Assembly: GCF_001761465.1 (NCBI RefSeq)
Contig: NZ_CP017479.1
Span: forward strand, 868,001 to 932,000
Length of the DNA: 64,000 nt
Direction: 5' to 3'
Source of the DNA: Flavobacterium gilvum
GTDB taxonomy: Bacteria > Bacteroidota > Bacteroidia > Flavobacteriales > Flavobacteriaceae
Part shown: positions 1-8,447 of the stretch, piece by piece
Numbering within the stretch: the first letter of the stretch is position 1
Layout of the letters: each line of letters opens with the position of its first letter
Position numbers and translations under genes: made by a program
The notes under the pieces: generated by a model
What the model was told of the DNA's origin: nothing
The model's database searches: none
Seen by the model: the letters and a program-made list of their open reading frames with translations, nothing else

Positions 1-1103
1 TTTTGGGAAGCCGAAATGAATAATGCTTTCGATTCTCCCAAACGGTGCATCCAGGTTTGCTGCCATTCTTCTAAGGTGAAGTGTCTTGGCGTCTTTTCGG
101 TCATCAAATCATCTTCGTCAATCGTCAAATGTTTATAGGCATCGATTTTATTGAAAACCATTATAACCGGTTTATCATGAGCCTTAATGTCCTGCAAAAT
201 TTGGTTTACCGACTCAATATGATCTTCAAATTCGGGATGCGAAATATCGACAATGTGCAATAACAAATCGGCTTCACGAACTTCATCCAAGGTACTCTTG
301 AACGAATCAACTAGCTGAGTAGGCAATTTTCTGATAAACCCAACGGTATCCGAAAGTAAAAATGGTAAGTTTTTGATAACCACTTTACGAACTGTTGTAT
401 CCAATGTCGCAAAAAGTTTGTTTTCGACAAATACATCACTTTTTCCGATTGCGTTCATCAGAGTCGATTTTCCCACATTCGTATAACCCACCAACGCCAC
501 ACGAACCATTGCGCCACGATTGCTGCGTTGCACGCCCATTTGCCTGTCTATGGTTTTAATCTTTTCTTTCAATAACGAAATTCGGTCACGAACGATACGT
601 CTATCTGTTTCAATCTCCGTTTCTCCTGGTCCACGCATTCCGATACCCCCTTTTTGACGTTCCAAGTGTGTCCACATTCCGGAAAGTCTTGGTAGTAAAT
701 ATTGGCATTGCGCTAGTTCTACCTGAGTTCTTGCATATGAGGTTTCGGCTCTTTGCGCAAAAATATCCAGTATAAGATTCGTACGGTCGAGTATTTTGCA
801 ATCAATGATTCTTGAAATATTTTTTTGTTGGGAAGGCGATAATTCATCATCAAATATCAAAGTTGAAACATTGTTTTCTTTTACAAAAAGACAAATTTCT
901 TCGAGTTTTCCTGTCCCTACAAAAGTTTTTGGATTTGGACGATCCATTTTTTGCGAAAAACGTTTTACCACTTCGCCTCCTGCCGTAAATGTCAGGAACT
1001 CCAATTCGTCAAGATATTCATTGAGTTTCTCTTCACTTTGGTTTTGGGTAATTATCCCAACGATGGCCGTTTTTTCAAAATTTATTGTTTCCTTTTCTAA
1101 CAT
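1..1103 (-). CDS. hflX: GTPase HflX (3' end cut by window edge)
   Basis: Ribosome-associated GTPase of the HflX family, which acts on stalled or heat-damaged ribosomes in the cytoplasm. Translating the minus strand from the ATG at 1103 gives about 367 residues starting MLEKETINFEKTA. The glycine-rich HflX N-domain contains GIGMRGPGETEIETDRR, followed by a coiled region and the G domain: G1 GYTNVGKST, G3 DTVGFIRKLP, G4 NKID. The frame stays open to base 1, so the C-terminus lies outside the window. A TAnnTTTG box sits about 20 bases upstream of the start. The family call is very secure; only the missing end is unknown. Confidence 0.95.
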   Translation of the reverse strand, partial: MLEKETINFEKTAIVGIITQNQSEEKLNEYLDELEFLTFTAGGEVVKRFSQKMDRPNPKTFVGTGKLEEICLFVKENNVSTLIFDDELSPSQQKNISRIIDCKILDRTNLILDIFAQRAETSYARTQVELAQCQYLLPRLSGMWTHLERQKGGIGMRGPGETEIETDRRIVRDRISLLKEKIKTIDRQMGVQRSNRGAMVRVALVGYTNVGKSTLMNAIGKSDVFVENKLFATLDTTVRKVVIKNLPFLLSDTVGFIRKLPTQLVDSFKSTLDEVREADLLLHIVDISHPEFEDHIESVNQILQDIKAHDKPVIMVFNKIDAYKHLTIDEDDLMTEKTPRHFTLEEWQQTWMHRLGESKALFISASQ

Positions 1104-1466
1104 ATCTCTAAATAAGAATGCAAATTTAATGATTTGACAGCTACAATCCTTTTAATGACTGTATAAAAAAGAACTTTTACAAAAAAGTTAAATGGAACCT
1201 AATTAACCCAAGTTGCTAGTATAAATACGCTGAAAAAACAACAAAAGTTGCCATCTAAATAAAATCTTATATTTCTATTAAACTCCCCCTTATAGAATAG
1301 ACTTTGAAGCAAAACAGATAAACCATAGAATTAGCACTACATTTTTTTAGTAGATTGTACTACAAAGCCTTAATTATTTAAGCCGTACAATTGTAATAGT
1401 AAGTAATCGAACTTAACTAGCAGCTTATATTAATTAGATAAAACTTAAATTATTAAAACTAAAAAT
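1104..1466. other. Divergent intergenic region, no gene seen
   Basis: This 363-base AT-rich spacer separates hflX (minus) from the lipoprotein gene at 1467 (plus). Apart from the hflX promoter box, I see no convincing coding frame, hairpin or repeat. It should also hold the promoter of the plus-strand lipoprotein pair, but no clean TAnnTTTG stands out close to 1467. Confidence 0.6.
1121..1128 (-). promoter_or_regulatory. Candidate -7 box of hflX promoter
   Basis: TAAATTTG on the minus strand matches the Bacteroidota primary sigma -7 consensus TAnnTTTG and ends 18 bases before the hflX ATG. A TTG lies upstream, but at a shorter spacing than usual. Pattern match only. Confidence 0.4.
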
Positions 1467-2939
1467 ATGACAAAACTTTCCACTTTAGTTGGTGTGACAT
1501 TTTTCGTTGCACTTCTTTTATCTGCCTGCAGCGCAGAAGAAAGCATGACTCAATCATCAACAAATCAAACTGTCAATGATACTAAAAATTGGTTTGAAAC
1601 CGATTTAAACAAAACAAATCTCAAAATTCTTGATTACGTCAAAGAAATTCGATGGAATGATGCGATTGTAACAAATGGTGAAAAAGGTCAAATTATTGAA
1701 GTTCCAATAACCCTATTAGACTATATAACTACTACTAATAAAAAAGCTAAAAAATCAAACAGCGACGATGACTCAACAAAATTAAACGACTACCATAGGT
1801 TGCTTTTTACCAAAATTGATGATAAAAATTATAAATGCTTTGATCTTCAAATTTTAACAAATGAAAACAACTTTGATAATCTTGATAAAAATTTCAATTA
1901 TTACAGCATCAAAGGTGATTTTAATGGATTTGTAACTATTTATGACCCCTCGAAGCAAAAAGTAAATTCCCAAGAATTTAAAGACGGGAAACGTCCAATT
2001 CACAAGTTGACTGATCGAATGGATGAGTCTGCAGACTGTACCTATTTAGGGTGGTGGCTTGACGACGGTACTTTTAAACCACTATTTTTACTATATTGCA
2101 CGGGTACCGGTGAAGATTATGGAGGTGGCTATTTAGGAGGCTATGGAGATAATGGTGGTGGCGGTGGTGGCGGAGTTGGAGGATATTATCCTACACCAAC
2201 CATAGCTGAAAGGCTTCAAGAAAGGATTGATGAAACCGACTTGGATAATTGCACCAAAGATGTTTTACATAAATTAGAAAATTTGACTAATGAAGGTGAT
2301 ATTTTGAATATGCTAGAAAGATTTAGTCCTGAAGGATCAATTTATGATATTAAAATGAGCATAGGATCAATGAAGTACCCTGGTGATTTAGCCGAAACAA
2401 CAAGATCTGCAACTTCCTATTATGTTGTTAATATGGTTTTTGATGAAAATTATATTAAGGGAATTGGTAATACTTCTCGCCCTACAGATTTATCTGTTGC
2501 CACAACTATGGCCCATGAAATAATCCATGGCTACTTAATAAACCTGATGGGTGAAAATCAAGCTTGTGGAGCTTCAGGGATATGTGATTTTCCAACAGTT
2601 TATGAGGCTTATGTGCAACAAAAAATCACAAATAATCCCAACATAGTCCCAGCTGAAATTCATAAGGAAATGGCTGAGAAATATGTTAATGAAATAGCCA
2701 AAACCATCCAACAATTTGATACAGGCACGACCGTTGGCTCAGATTATCCATATCAGCTCTATTTAGATATGGCTTGGGCAGGACTGTCAGAAACAGCTTA
2801 TTTTAATAAAATATATCCAAATGACAAAACACATAAAAACTTTGAAGATCGAAAAAGAATATTAAATAGATTTAACGCTGAAAAATTGGGTGTCACGTAT
2901 GGTGGACAAACAGTAAAAGGAAAACCTTGCACTAAATAA
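1467..2939 (+). CDS. Putative zincin-like lipoprotein with HEIIH motif
   Basis: A 490-residue secreted protein that I do not recognise as a named family. The N-terminus is a lipoprotein signal (hydrophobic stretch ending LLSAC, Cys21), so it is probably anchored in the outer or inner membrane. Residues about 213-242 are extremely glycine-rich and look like a flexible linker. The C-terminal half contains AHEIIHG at residues 349-355; HExxH is the zinc-binding motif of zincin metallopeptidases. Further on come MAEKYV and LDMAWAGLSET, which resemble segments of Bacteroidota proteins carrying such a C-terminal domain. The second lipoprotein gene starts 8 bases downstream, so the two are likely cotranscribed. 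Protease activity is inferred from the motif alone. Confidence 0.75.
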   Translation: MTKLSTLVGVTFFVALLLSACSAEESMTQSSTNQTVNDTKNWFETDLNKTNLKILDYVKEIRWNDAIVTNGEKGQIIEVPITLLDYITTTNKKAKKSNSDDDSTKLNDYHRLLFTKIDDKNYKCFDLQILTNENNFDNLDKNFNYYSIKGDFNGFVTIYDPSKQKVNSQEFKDGKRPIHKLTDRMDESADCTYLGWWLDDGTFKPLFLLYCTGTGEDYGGGYLGGYGDNGGGGGGGVGGYYPTPTIAERLQERIDETDLDNCTKDVLHKLENLTNEGDILNMLERFSPEGSIYDIKMSIGSMKYPGDLAETTRSATSYYVVNMVFDENYIKGIGNTSRPTDLSVATTMAHEIIHGYLINLMGENQACGASGICDFPTVYEAYVQQKITNNPNIVPAEIHKEMAEKYVNEIAKTIQQFDTGTTVGSDYPYQLYLDMAWAGLSETAYFNKIYPNDKTHKNFEDRKRILNRFNAEKLGVTYGGQTVKGKPCTK

Positions 2940-2947
2940 TAAACAAG

Positions 2948-3517
2948 ATGAAAACAAGTTGTATTTTATTATTATTGACACTGACTCTCTTTTCATGCAA
3001 GTCTTTGCGTAATGAAAATTATGAAGCAATAAGAGTTTTTCTGGAAACAGAAAAAATTGATAAAACCAAAAAATACATTCTTCAAAAGGAACAAACAAGC
3101 AGTAAAATTACTTTAAGAATTTTTAACGGTGGTGACGGGGCTGAACATATTATGGATCCACTAGATCCTATAGATTTTACAAAAGGTTTACATAAGGATA
3201 AACATTGGAGAAAATTATATAAAAAACATATAAAAGATACTATTGGTTACTGGGTAAAAGAAGATTTTCCAGAATACAATTTTGTTTTAGAAAGTGACAA
3301 ATTCATTTTTACTCAAAATTTTCATTATACCTATTCAGTTAATGATGAAGTAATATGGATTTCGAAACCAATATATTATTGGAATAAAAAATACATTCTG
3401 TTTACATACCAAAAGGGATTACTTTATGGAGGTAGCTCTATTTGCTTAGTCATTATGAAAAAAGAGAAAGGAAAATGGGTTATCGTTGACAGATTTGGGG
3501 ATTATAATTATTATTAA
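2948..3517 (+). CDS. Hypothetical lipoprotein
   Basis: A 189-residue protein with a clear lipoprotein signal peptide: MKTSC followed by a leucine-rich core and the lipobox LFSC at about residue 17. The mature part is rich in Lys, Tyr and aromatic residues, with no motif I recognise. It follows the HEIIH lipoprotein after only 8 bases, so the two are probably one operon; it could be a partner or immunity-like protein, but nothing in the sequence shows this. Function unknown. Confidence 0.75.
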   Translation: MKTSCILLLLTLTLFSCKSLRNENYEAIRVFLETEKIDKTKKYILQKEQTSSKITLRIFNGGDGAEHIMDPLDPIDFTKGLHKDKHWRKLYKKHIKDTIGYWVKEDFPEYNFVLESDKFIFTQNFHYTYSVNDEVIWISKPIYYWNKKYILFTYQKGLLYGGSSICLVIMKKEKGKWVIVDRFGDYNYY

Positions 3518-3558
3518 TTGGCGGAATATCGATTATGCTAATGGAAAAGGATTCGAAA

Positions 3559-3592
3559 GAGAGGGCTTTTAGTTCCCTCTTCCGGTCTTTTA
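3559..3592 (+). terminator. Weak hairpin after the lipoprotein pair
   Basis: AGAGGG (3560-3565) and CCCTCT (3575-3580) form a 6-bp stem with a 9-base loop, followed by a loosely T-rich stretch. It could terminate the 1467-3517 operon, but the tail is poor. Confidence 0.3.
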
Positions 3593-3785
3593 AAATCTTA
3601 AAAGGCACTATCACAAAAAATATGTGAGATGAAAAGTTAAGGCTTCGTTTTGTAAAATCGGAGCCCTTTTTAATTAGCCTATGTTAAATACTTTGTATAA
3701 ACTGAACTATCTAATCAAGTGAGTTATGATTTTTTCTAAAAATCTTCGAATGCTACTAATATATTGATTTTAAAAAGTATTAATC

Positions 3786-3821
3786 AAAAAAATACCCCTC
3801 ATTTCTGAAGGGTATTTTTTT
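3786..3821 (-). terminator. Rho-independent terminator, works in both directions
   Basis: AAAAAAATACCC (3786-3797) pairs with GGGTATTTTTTT (3810-3821). The T-run is present on both strands, so the hairpin can end the minus-strand gene at 3838 and any readthrough from the plus strand. Confidence 0.75.
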
Positions 3822-3837
3822 ATAAAAAATTTGAATA

Positions 3838-4599
3838 TTATTTTTTGTTCAATTTTGAAAGTAATCTCAAAAATTCGATGTACAGCCAAACTAATGTAAT
3901 TATTAATCCCATGGCTCCGTACCATTCCATGTATTTTGGCATTTTTTGCTCTACTCCTTTTTCGATTCTGTCAAAATCAAGGAACAGGTTTAATGCAGCG
4001 ATGATGATTACAAATGCGCTAATTCCGATGCTCATCATGGAGTTTCCGTAGTGTACCGGCGTGAAACTGGTGAACAGTGAAAACAACCACGAAATTAAAT
4101 AATAAGTAGCAATGGCCAATGTTGCGGCTACAACAACGGATTTGAATTGCTCTGTTACTTTTACGATTTGATACTTATACAAAGCTAGACAAACTCCGAA
4201 AGTTACAAATGTTGCACCAACGGCCTGAGTCACGATTCCCGGATACTGTACTTCGAAAATGGCCGAAACTCCACCAATGAACAATCCTTCAAAAAGGGCG
4301 TATCCCGGAGCCAAATAAGGTGAAGCTTCTGGTTTGAACGATGCAATTACAACCAAAATCAATCCAACTATTGCTCCTCCAAATGCTGGAATTATTGGGT
4401 TCATTCCGTTGAAAGTAGCCCACCAGATTACGGTTGCTGAAGCAACAAGCAATAAAAACAAAATTAAACTTCTGTTGATTGTTCCCGCCAAGGTCATGTC
4501 TTGATTTTGATCAATAACAGTGGCTTGATGCACTTCGTCTCTTCTTGAAACAGCATTTGAAAATGTCTTGTTGTTTAAAAAAGGGTTATTCGAATTCAT
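3838..4599 (-). CDS. Bax inhibitor-1/YccA family membrane protein
   Basis: A 253-residue inner-membrane protein. After a polar N-terminus of about 35 residues come roughly seven hydrophobic helices, with the organisation of bacterial Bax-inhibitor-1/YccA-like proteins. In that family, YccA modulates FtsH and other members are proposed to be channels; the role here is inferred. The protein ends with basic residues (LLSKLNKK). It is monocistronic, with a strong terminator just downstream and a TATATTTG box 24 bases upstream of the ATG. Confidence 0.85.
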   Translation of the reverse strand: MNSNNPFLNNKTFSNAVSRRDEVHQATVIDQNQDMTLAGTINRSLILFLLLVASATVIWWATFNGMNPIIPAFGGAIVGLILVVIASFKPEASPYLAPGYALFEGLFIGGVSAIFEVQYPGIVTQAVGATFVTFGVCLALYKYQIVKVTEQFKSVVVAATLAIATYYLISWLFSLFTSFTPVHYGNSMMSIGISAFVIIIAALNLFLDFDRIEKGVEQKMPKYMEWYGAMGLIITLVWLYIEFLRLLSKLNKK

Positions 4600-4622
4600 G
4601 ATTTTTCTGATTTAAATTTTAT

Positions 4623-4630
4623 CAAATATA
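4623..4630 (-). promoter_or_regulatory. Candidate -7 box for the Bax-inhibitor gene
   Basis: TATATTTG on the minus strand matches TAnnTTTG and lies 24 bases upstream of the ATG at 4599. No strong -33 TTTG is visible. Confidence 0.4.
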
Positions 4631-4678
4631 ACTTATATTTTTTAGAAGAACTGTTTATATTTTTATAATTTATTTTGG

Positions 4679-6151
4679 TTATCTCGCCGACAACCACGCT
4701 CTTGGATTGGTATAAGTCGTGTTTTGGGTTATCGCAAATTTCAATATTGTTTTGCCCTCACCATTTGTCTTGATTTTACCCAAGACTTGTTTAATTCCTA
4801 TTTTATCTCCCTTGCTTACACTTACGGAACTTAAGTTTTGGTACAAGGTAAAAAAGTCTCCGTGCTGCAACATAACCACTTTATTCACTGGAGAAATAAT
4901 AATAACACTCGCTACAATTCCGTCAAAAACAGCTCTAGCACTAGATCCTGAATCAGTGGTGAACTCCAATCCGCTGTTTGGAATTTGAAGGTCTCTATAA
5001 ACTGGATGCGCTTGAAGACCAAATCCCATGGAGATGAATCCTCGTTCTACAGGCCACGGTAGTTTTCCTTTATTGGCTTTAAAATTATCCGAATCCACTT
5101 TTCCTACAGGTGACAAATCAATTTTTGTGGTCGAAACTGCTTTGCTAGACGTTTCAACAGATTCTTCCTTAACGGCGACTGGCACTTCTTTGGCAATAGC
5201 TTTTTCGACTTCTTTCGGAATCGGAATCGGTTTTGGTGCTGGCTTTGCTTCAGCTTTAGCTTTTGCTGCTGCTAATGCATTAGCTTTTTCAATTTCTTTT
5301 TTCTTTTCTAGAGCTTTTGCTTTTTCCAAGGCTATGGCTTTGGCAAGCGCTTCGGCTTTGGCTTTGGCCGCTGCATCTGCTTTGGCTTTTTCTCGTTTTG
5401 CCTTTTCAATCGCTGCTTTTCTATTGGCTTCGGCGATGGCTTCGCGAATTAATTTGTCAATTTTTCTATTGATGGCTTTGGCTTCAAGCTGTTTTTTCTT
5501 GATATCTGCGATGATTTTGCTTTTGTCTTTCTTCAAAGACGCTACCAATTTTTCTTGTTCTACCTTTTCTTGTTCCAATGACAATCGCTCTTTTTCTTTC
5601 TCGGCTATGAGTTGCTCTTTGGCGCTTTTTTGAACATCCAATTTTGCGTTAAAACCATAAAGCACATTGGTTTTTGATTGGATTTCTTTTCCTTGCATGC
5701 GTCTGTAGTTCGTATACTGTTTCATATACTGTGCTCTTTTGTAGGCCTGCAAAAAACTATTGGATGACAATAAAAACATCGCCCGACTTTCTTCCGAACG
5801 GCTTTTATAGGATTTGACAATCATTTTGGAATAATCTTCTTTGAGCAATTTTAGCTCTTGCTCCAATTTTTCTATTTGGGTTTGATTGGTGGCAATTGAA
5901 TTTCCAAGCAGTGTCGTTTGTTTTTCGGTGGTAGCAATCAATTCTTCCTTAAGTTTGATTTTATTGCTTTGCAAGACAATCGCTTTGGTAGCTGTTTTTT
6001 CCTGCTTCTTTACTTCTTGAAGTTTGGTTTCGTTTTCCCGAATCTCTTGTTGGATTTTTACTTTACGTTCTTCTAATTTTTTTTGGTTGTCCTGACCCCA
6101 AACTAAGGCCGTTGTAATTAAAAAAATTAAACTCAGAAAATTTTTTAGCAT
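4679..6151 (-). CDS. EnvC-like murein hydrolase activator, LytM domain
   Basis: A 490-residue exported protein with a signal peptide (to about residue 19, VWG-Q). A long coiled coil follows (about 20-235), then a low-complexity Ala/Lys-rich segment (about 240-330), then a LytM/M23 domain (about 363-490). EnvC/NlpD-type proteins activate amidases that split septal peptidoglycan. The catalytic residues of active M23 enzymes look lost: the HxGxD region reads NSGLEF, and the HxH region reads QHGDFFTLYQNL. It should therefore be an activator, not a hydrolase. A paralogue of 417 residues without the Ala/Lys insert lies just upstream at 6385, so this is a tandem duplication. A TAAGTTTG promoter box precedes it. 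Confidence 0.88.
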   Translation of the reverse strand: MLKNFLSLIFLITTALVWGQDNQKKLEERKVKIQQEIRENETKLQEVKKQEKTATKAIVLQSNKIKLKEELIATTEKQTTLLGNSIATNQTQIEKLEQELKLLKEDYSKMIVKSYKSRSEESRAMFLLSSNSFLQAYKRAQYMKQYTNYRRMQGKEIQSKTNVLYGFNAKLDVQKSAKEQLIAEKEKERLSLEQEKVEQEKLVASLKKDKSKIIADIKKKQLEAKAINRKIDKLIREAIAEANRKAAIEKAKREKAKADAAAKAKAEALAKAIALEKAKALEKKKEIEKANALAAAKAKAEAKPAPKPIPIPKEVEKAIAKEVPVAVKEESVETSSKAVSTTKIDLSPVGKVDSDNFKANKGKLPWPVERGFISMGFGLQAHPVYRDLQIPNSGLEFTTDSGSSARAVFDGIVASVIIISPVNKVVMLQHGDFFTLYQNLSSVSVSKGDKIGIKQVLGKIKTNGEGKTILKFAITQNTTYTNPRAWLSAR

Positions 6152-6169
6152 CGCAAATTAAATAAAGTG

Positions 6170-6177
6170 CAAACTTA
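6170..6177 (-). promoter_or_regulatory. Candidate -7 box for the EnvC-like gene
   Basis: TAAGTTTG on the minus strand matches TAnnTTTG, 19 bases before the ATG at 6151. It suggests this copy can be transcribed separately from its upstream paralogue. Confidence 0.4.
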
Positions 6178-6218
6178 ATGAATCATTTTCTTAAAAAGCG
6201 GTACTATTTTATTTTTAA

Positions 6219-6353
6219 CGACTATCCATTTATAACACCAATTAAAAATTTAGTTGGTTTATTAAAAAGATAAAGTTATTTTTTCTTTTCAAACCATTAA
6301 GAGATTAAGGTTAATTAAGTCTAAAAACTTAATTTTCTTAATATCTTAATGGT
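6219..6353. repeat. Dispersed palindromic repeat, copy 1 (ATTAAG family)
   Basis: ACCATTAAGA (6293-6302) and TCTTAATGGT (6344-6353) are exact inverted ends of an AT-rich imperfect palindrome. The preceding 70 bases (TATAACACCAATTAAAAATT and onward) also match the copy at 44667-44799. It sits between the two envC paralogues. Three copies of this family occur in the window. Confidence 0.75.
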
Positions 6354-6384
6354 AAAAAAAGTACCGCTTTTTTCTTCCTGTTAA

Positions 6385-7638
6385 CTACATATTATACAGC
6401 CAACTTGCCGGATTGTTGTAGGTTGTATTTTGAGAAATTGTGAATTTCAGAACGGTCTTTCCTTCTCCATTGGTTCTTATTTTTCCCAAACTTTGTTTGG
6501 TACTCACTTTTTCTCCTTTGGTCACATAAACCGAACTTAAATTTTGATAAACAGTAAAGTAATCCCCGTGCTGAATCATGACTCCCTTATTTACTGGTGA
6601 GAAAATCATAACTCTGGTCACCTCGCCCTCAAAAACCGCTCTTGCATTTGCACCTTGCTCGGTGGTAATCTCCACCCCGCTGTTTTGAATCTCAAGATCT
6701 GGATATATAGGATGTGGTTGTTTTCCAAAACCTAACGACACAAATCCTTTTTCAACTGGCCAAGGTAATTTCCCTCTGTTTGCTCTAAAATTATCAGCCA
6801 ATATTTTGGCTTCGGCTGTTAAAACAATTCTTGCCGACGAGTATGTTCCGGCGGCAGCATTTGGATTTTCACTTGCTGCCTTTCTATTGGCTTCGGCAAT
6901 TGCTTCCCTGATTAAACGCTCAATCTGACGTTCTATCGCTCTCGACTCCTGTTGCTTTTTCTTAATATCGGCTGTGATTTTTTTCTTGTCTTTTTTGATT
7001 GAATTCACCAATTTTAGTTGTTCTTTCTTTTCTTGCTCAAGGGACATTTTTTCTTTGGTGTTTTCGACCAACAATTTCTTTTTGGCTATCTTTTGAGTAT
7101 TCAGCTTTTCATTGTATCCTAAAAGCTCATCCGTTTTGGATTTGATTTCCTCACCCTGCATTTTCCTGAAACTCGTATATTGTTTCATATACTGGGCTCG
7201 CTTGTAGGCTTGCAAAAAATTCTCCGAAGACAATAAAAACATTGCCCGGCTTTGCTCGGATCTACTTTTATAGGACTTGACAATCATCTTGGCGTAATCT
7301 TCCTTAAGCTCTGCCAATTCCTTATTCAACTTATTTATTTTCATCTGATTGATGTACATATCGTTGTTAAGGATCTTCGTTTGTTTCTCCGTAGTCCGAA
7401 TCAGTTTTTCTTTCAGCTTTATTTTATTGTTTTGCAAAATGATTACATTAACTGCCGATTTTTCTTTTTTCTTAACGCTTTGCAATAACCTTTCATTATC
7501 ACGAATTTCTTGTTGAATCTCGGCTTTTCGCTTTTCCAATTTTTCTTGTTGCGATTCTTGTCCCCACATTATTGAGGTCGTGCATAAAAAAAATAAGCCT
7601 ATGAGAAATTTTTGCATCTTACAATCTTTTTTATTCAA
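6385..7638 (-). CDS. EnvC-like murein hydrolase activator, second paralogue
   Basis: A 417-residue exported coiled-coil protein with a C-terminal LytM domain (about 289-417), clearly paralogous to its 490-residue neighbour. The coiled-coil and LytM parts align closely, including the shared SYKSRSEQSRAMFLLSS segment; the long Ala/Lys-rich insert is absent. The LytM active site is degenerate in the same way (NSGVEI, QHGDYFTVYQNL), so it is predicted to activate amidases. An in-frame ATG at residue 8 (MQKFLIGLFF) looks like the true start of the signal peptide, so translation may begin at 7617. It lies 2 bases after the DUF4292-type lipoprotein and probably ends that operon. Confidence 0.88.
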   Translation of the reverse strand: MNKKDCKMQKFLIGLFFLCTTSIMWGQESQQEKLEKRKAEIQQEIRDNERLLQSVKKKEKSAVNVIILQNNKIKLKEKLIRTTEKQTKILNNDMYINQMKINKLNKELAELKEDYAKMIVKSYKSRSEQSRAMFLLSSENFLQAYKRAQYMKQYTSFRKMQGEEIKSKTDELLGYNEKLNTQKIAKKKLLVENTKEKMSLEQEKKEQLKLVNSIKKDKKKITADIKKKQQESRAIERQIERLIREAIAEANRKAASENPNAAAGTYSSARIVLTAEAKILADNFRANRGKLPWPVEKGFVSLGFGKQPHPIYPDLEIQNSGVEITTEQGANARAVFEGEVTRVMIFSPVNKGVMIQHGDYFTVYQNLSSVYVTKGEKVSTKQSLGKIRTNGEGKTVLKFTISQNTTYNNPASWLYNM

Positions 7639-7640
7639 AT

Positions 7641-8447
7641 TTATTTAATTAAAACCTTTTTATAACCACTTGGAACACTGTACGGAAAAGTAAGTTCCTC
7701 ATTTACAGTTATAGTATTGTACCCCAAATTAATGGCTGTTTTCCCTTTATCCTGTTCAGCATTTATGGCAATATCCGAGGGAATTGAAGACTCATTATAG
7801 ATTTTATAATCAGAATAAGAGACCTCCATTTTTCTGTTTTCGGTAATTTGTGAAATCTCTTGTTTATTCAAAAGAAATTTATCTTTGTCAAAAAAGAAAT
7901 ATTTTTTGATGTTATTTTTCGAAATATCCTCCAATCGATACGTTTGGTCAACCAACGAATCTTTATAATTGCCAACTGTCAAATCATCCATTGCCTGACC
8001 AATCAATATATTTTGTACTTTGGTATAATCCAAATCAGCGCCTAACCACTTGCTCAATGTACTAAAATCACCTTCAAAATAGGTTCCGCCCAACTTCTCA
8101 TAATAACTTACTGACGAAGGTGTTATCAACGCTTTTGCCATAGTGATTCCAAGAAAACGAATACTCACCAAAATCTGTTCATTCTTCTTAATTTTAATTT
8201 CAGCGGTTAAATTTTGATTCTGTTTTTCGTCACTATATTTTACGCTGGATTTTATGTACAATGTTTTAAAATCATTTTTGTTGGCATAATGATTTTTAAT
8301 AATTTTTCCTGCCGTCATGCGATTTTCATCTACACTTTTATTCTCACCACTTACAACTTTTCCCTTTGCTTTACAAGATACCAATGACATAGAAGTACAC
8401 AGGCACATCGTGAAAATAAAAAGTCCTCTTCCCAAAAATCGTTTCAT
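7641..8447 (-). CDS. DUF4292-type lipoprotein (LolA/LolB-like fold suspected)
   Basis: A 268-residue lipoprotein with signal peptide and lipobox LVSC (Cys at about residue 25). The mature part, with strands such as SSVKYSDEKQNQNLTAEIKIKKN, resembles the DUF4292 family of Flavobacteriia. I recall this family next to EnvC-like genes and believe it to be related to LolA/LolB lipoprotein carriers; that relation is not proven here. The stop overlaps the upstream TPR gene boundary and the downstream envC-like gene starts 2 bases later, so the three are translationally close and probably work together at the envelope. Confidence 0.75.
   Translation of the reverse strand: MKRFLGRGLFIFTMCLCTSMSLVSCKAKGKVVSGENKSVDENRMTAGKIIKNHYANKNDFKTLYIKSSVKYSDEKQNQNLTAEIKIKKNEQILVSIRFLGITMAKALITPSSVSYYEKLGGTYFEGDFSTLSKWLGADLDYTKVQNILIGQAMDDLTVGNYKDSLVDQTYRLEDISKNNIKKYFFFDKDKFLLNKQEISQITENRKMEVSYSDYKIYNESSIPSDIAINAEQDKGKTAINLGYNTITVNEELTFPYSVPSGYKKVLIK

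Larger units (their letters stand above)
3518..3837. other. Convergent intergenic region
   Basis: 320 bases between the plus-strand lipoprotein pair and the minus-strand Bax-inhibitor gene. It holds a weak hairpin at 3559-3592 and a strong symmetric terminator at 3786-3821. I see no coding frame worth calling between them. Confidence 0.6.

Noticed and set aside
5028..5633. 201-residue Ser/Ala/Phe-rich plus-strand frame
   Set aside because: It is the complement of the Ala/Lys-rich low-complexity part of the EnvC-like gene; codon bias of that part keeps the other strand open.
4679..7638. Active M23 endopeptidases
   Set aside because: The zinc ligands of the HxxxD and HxH motifs are replaced in both proteins.
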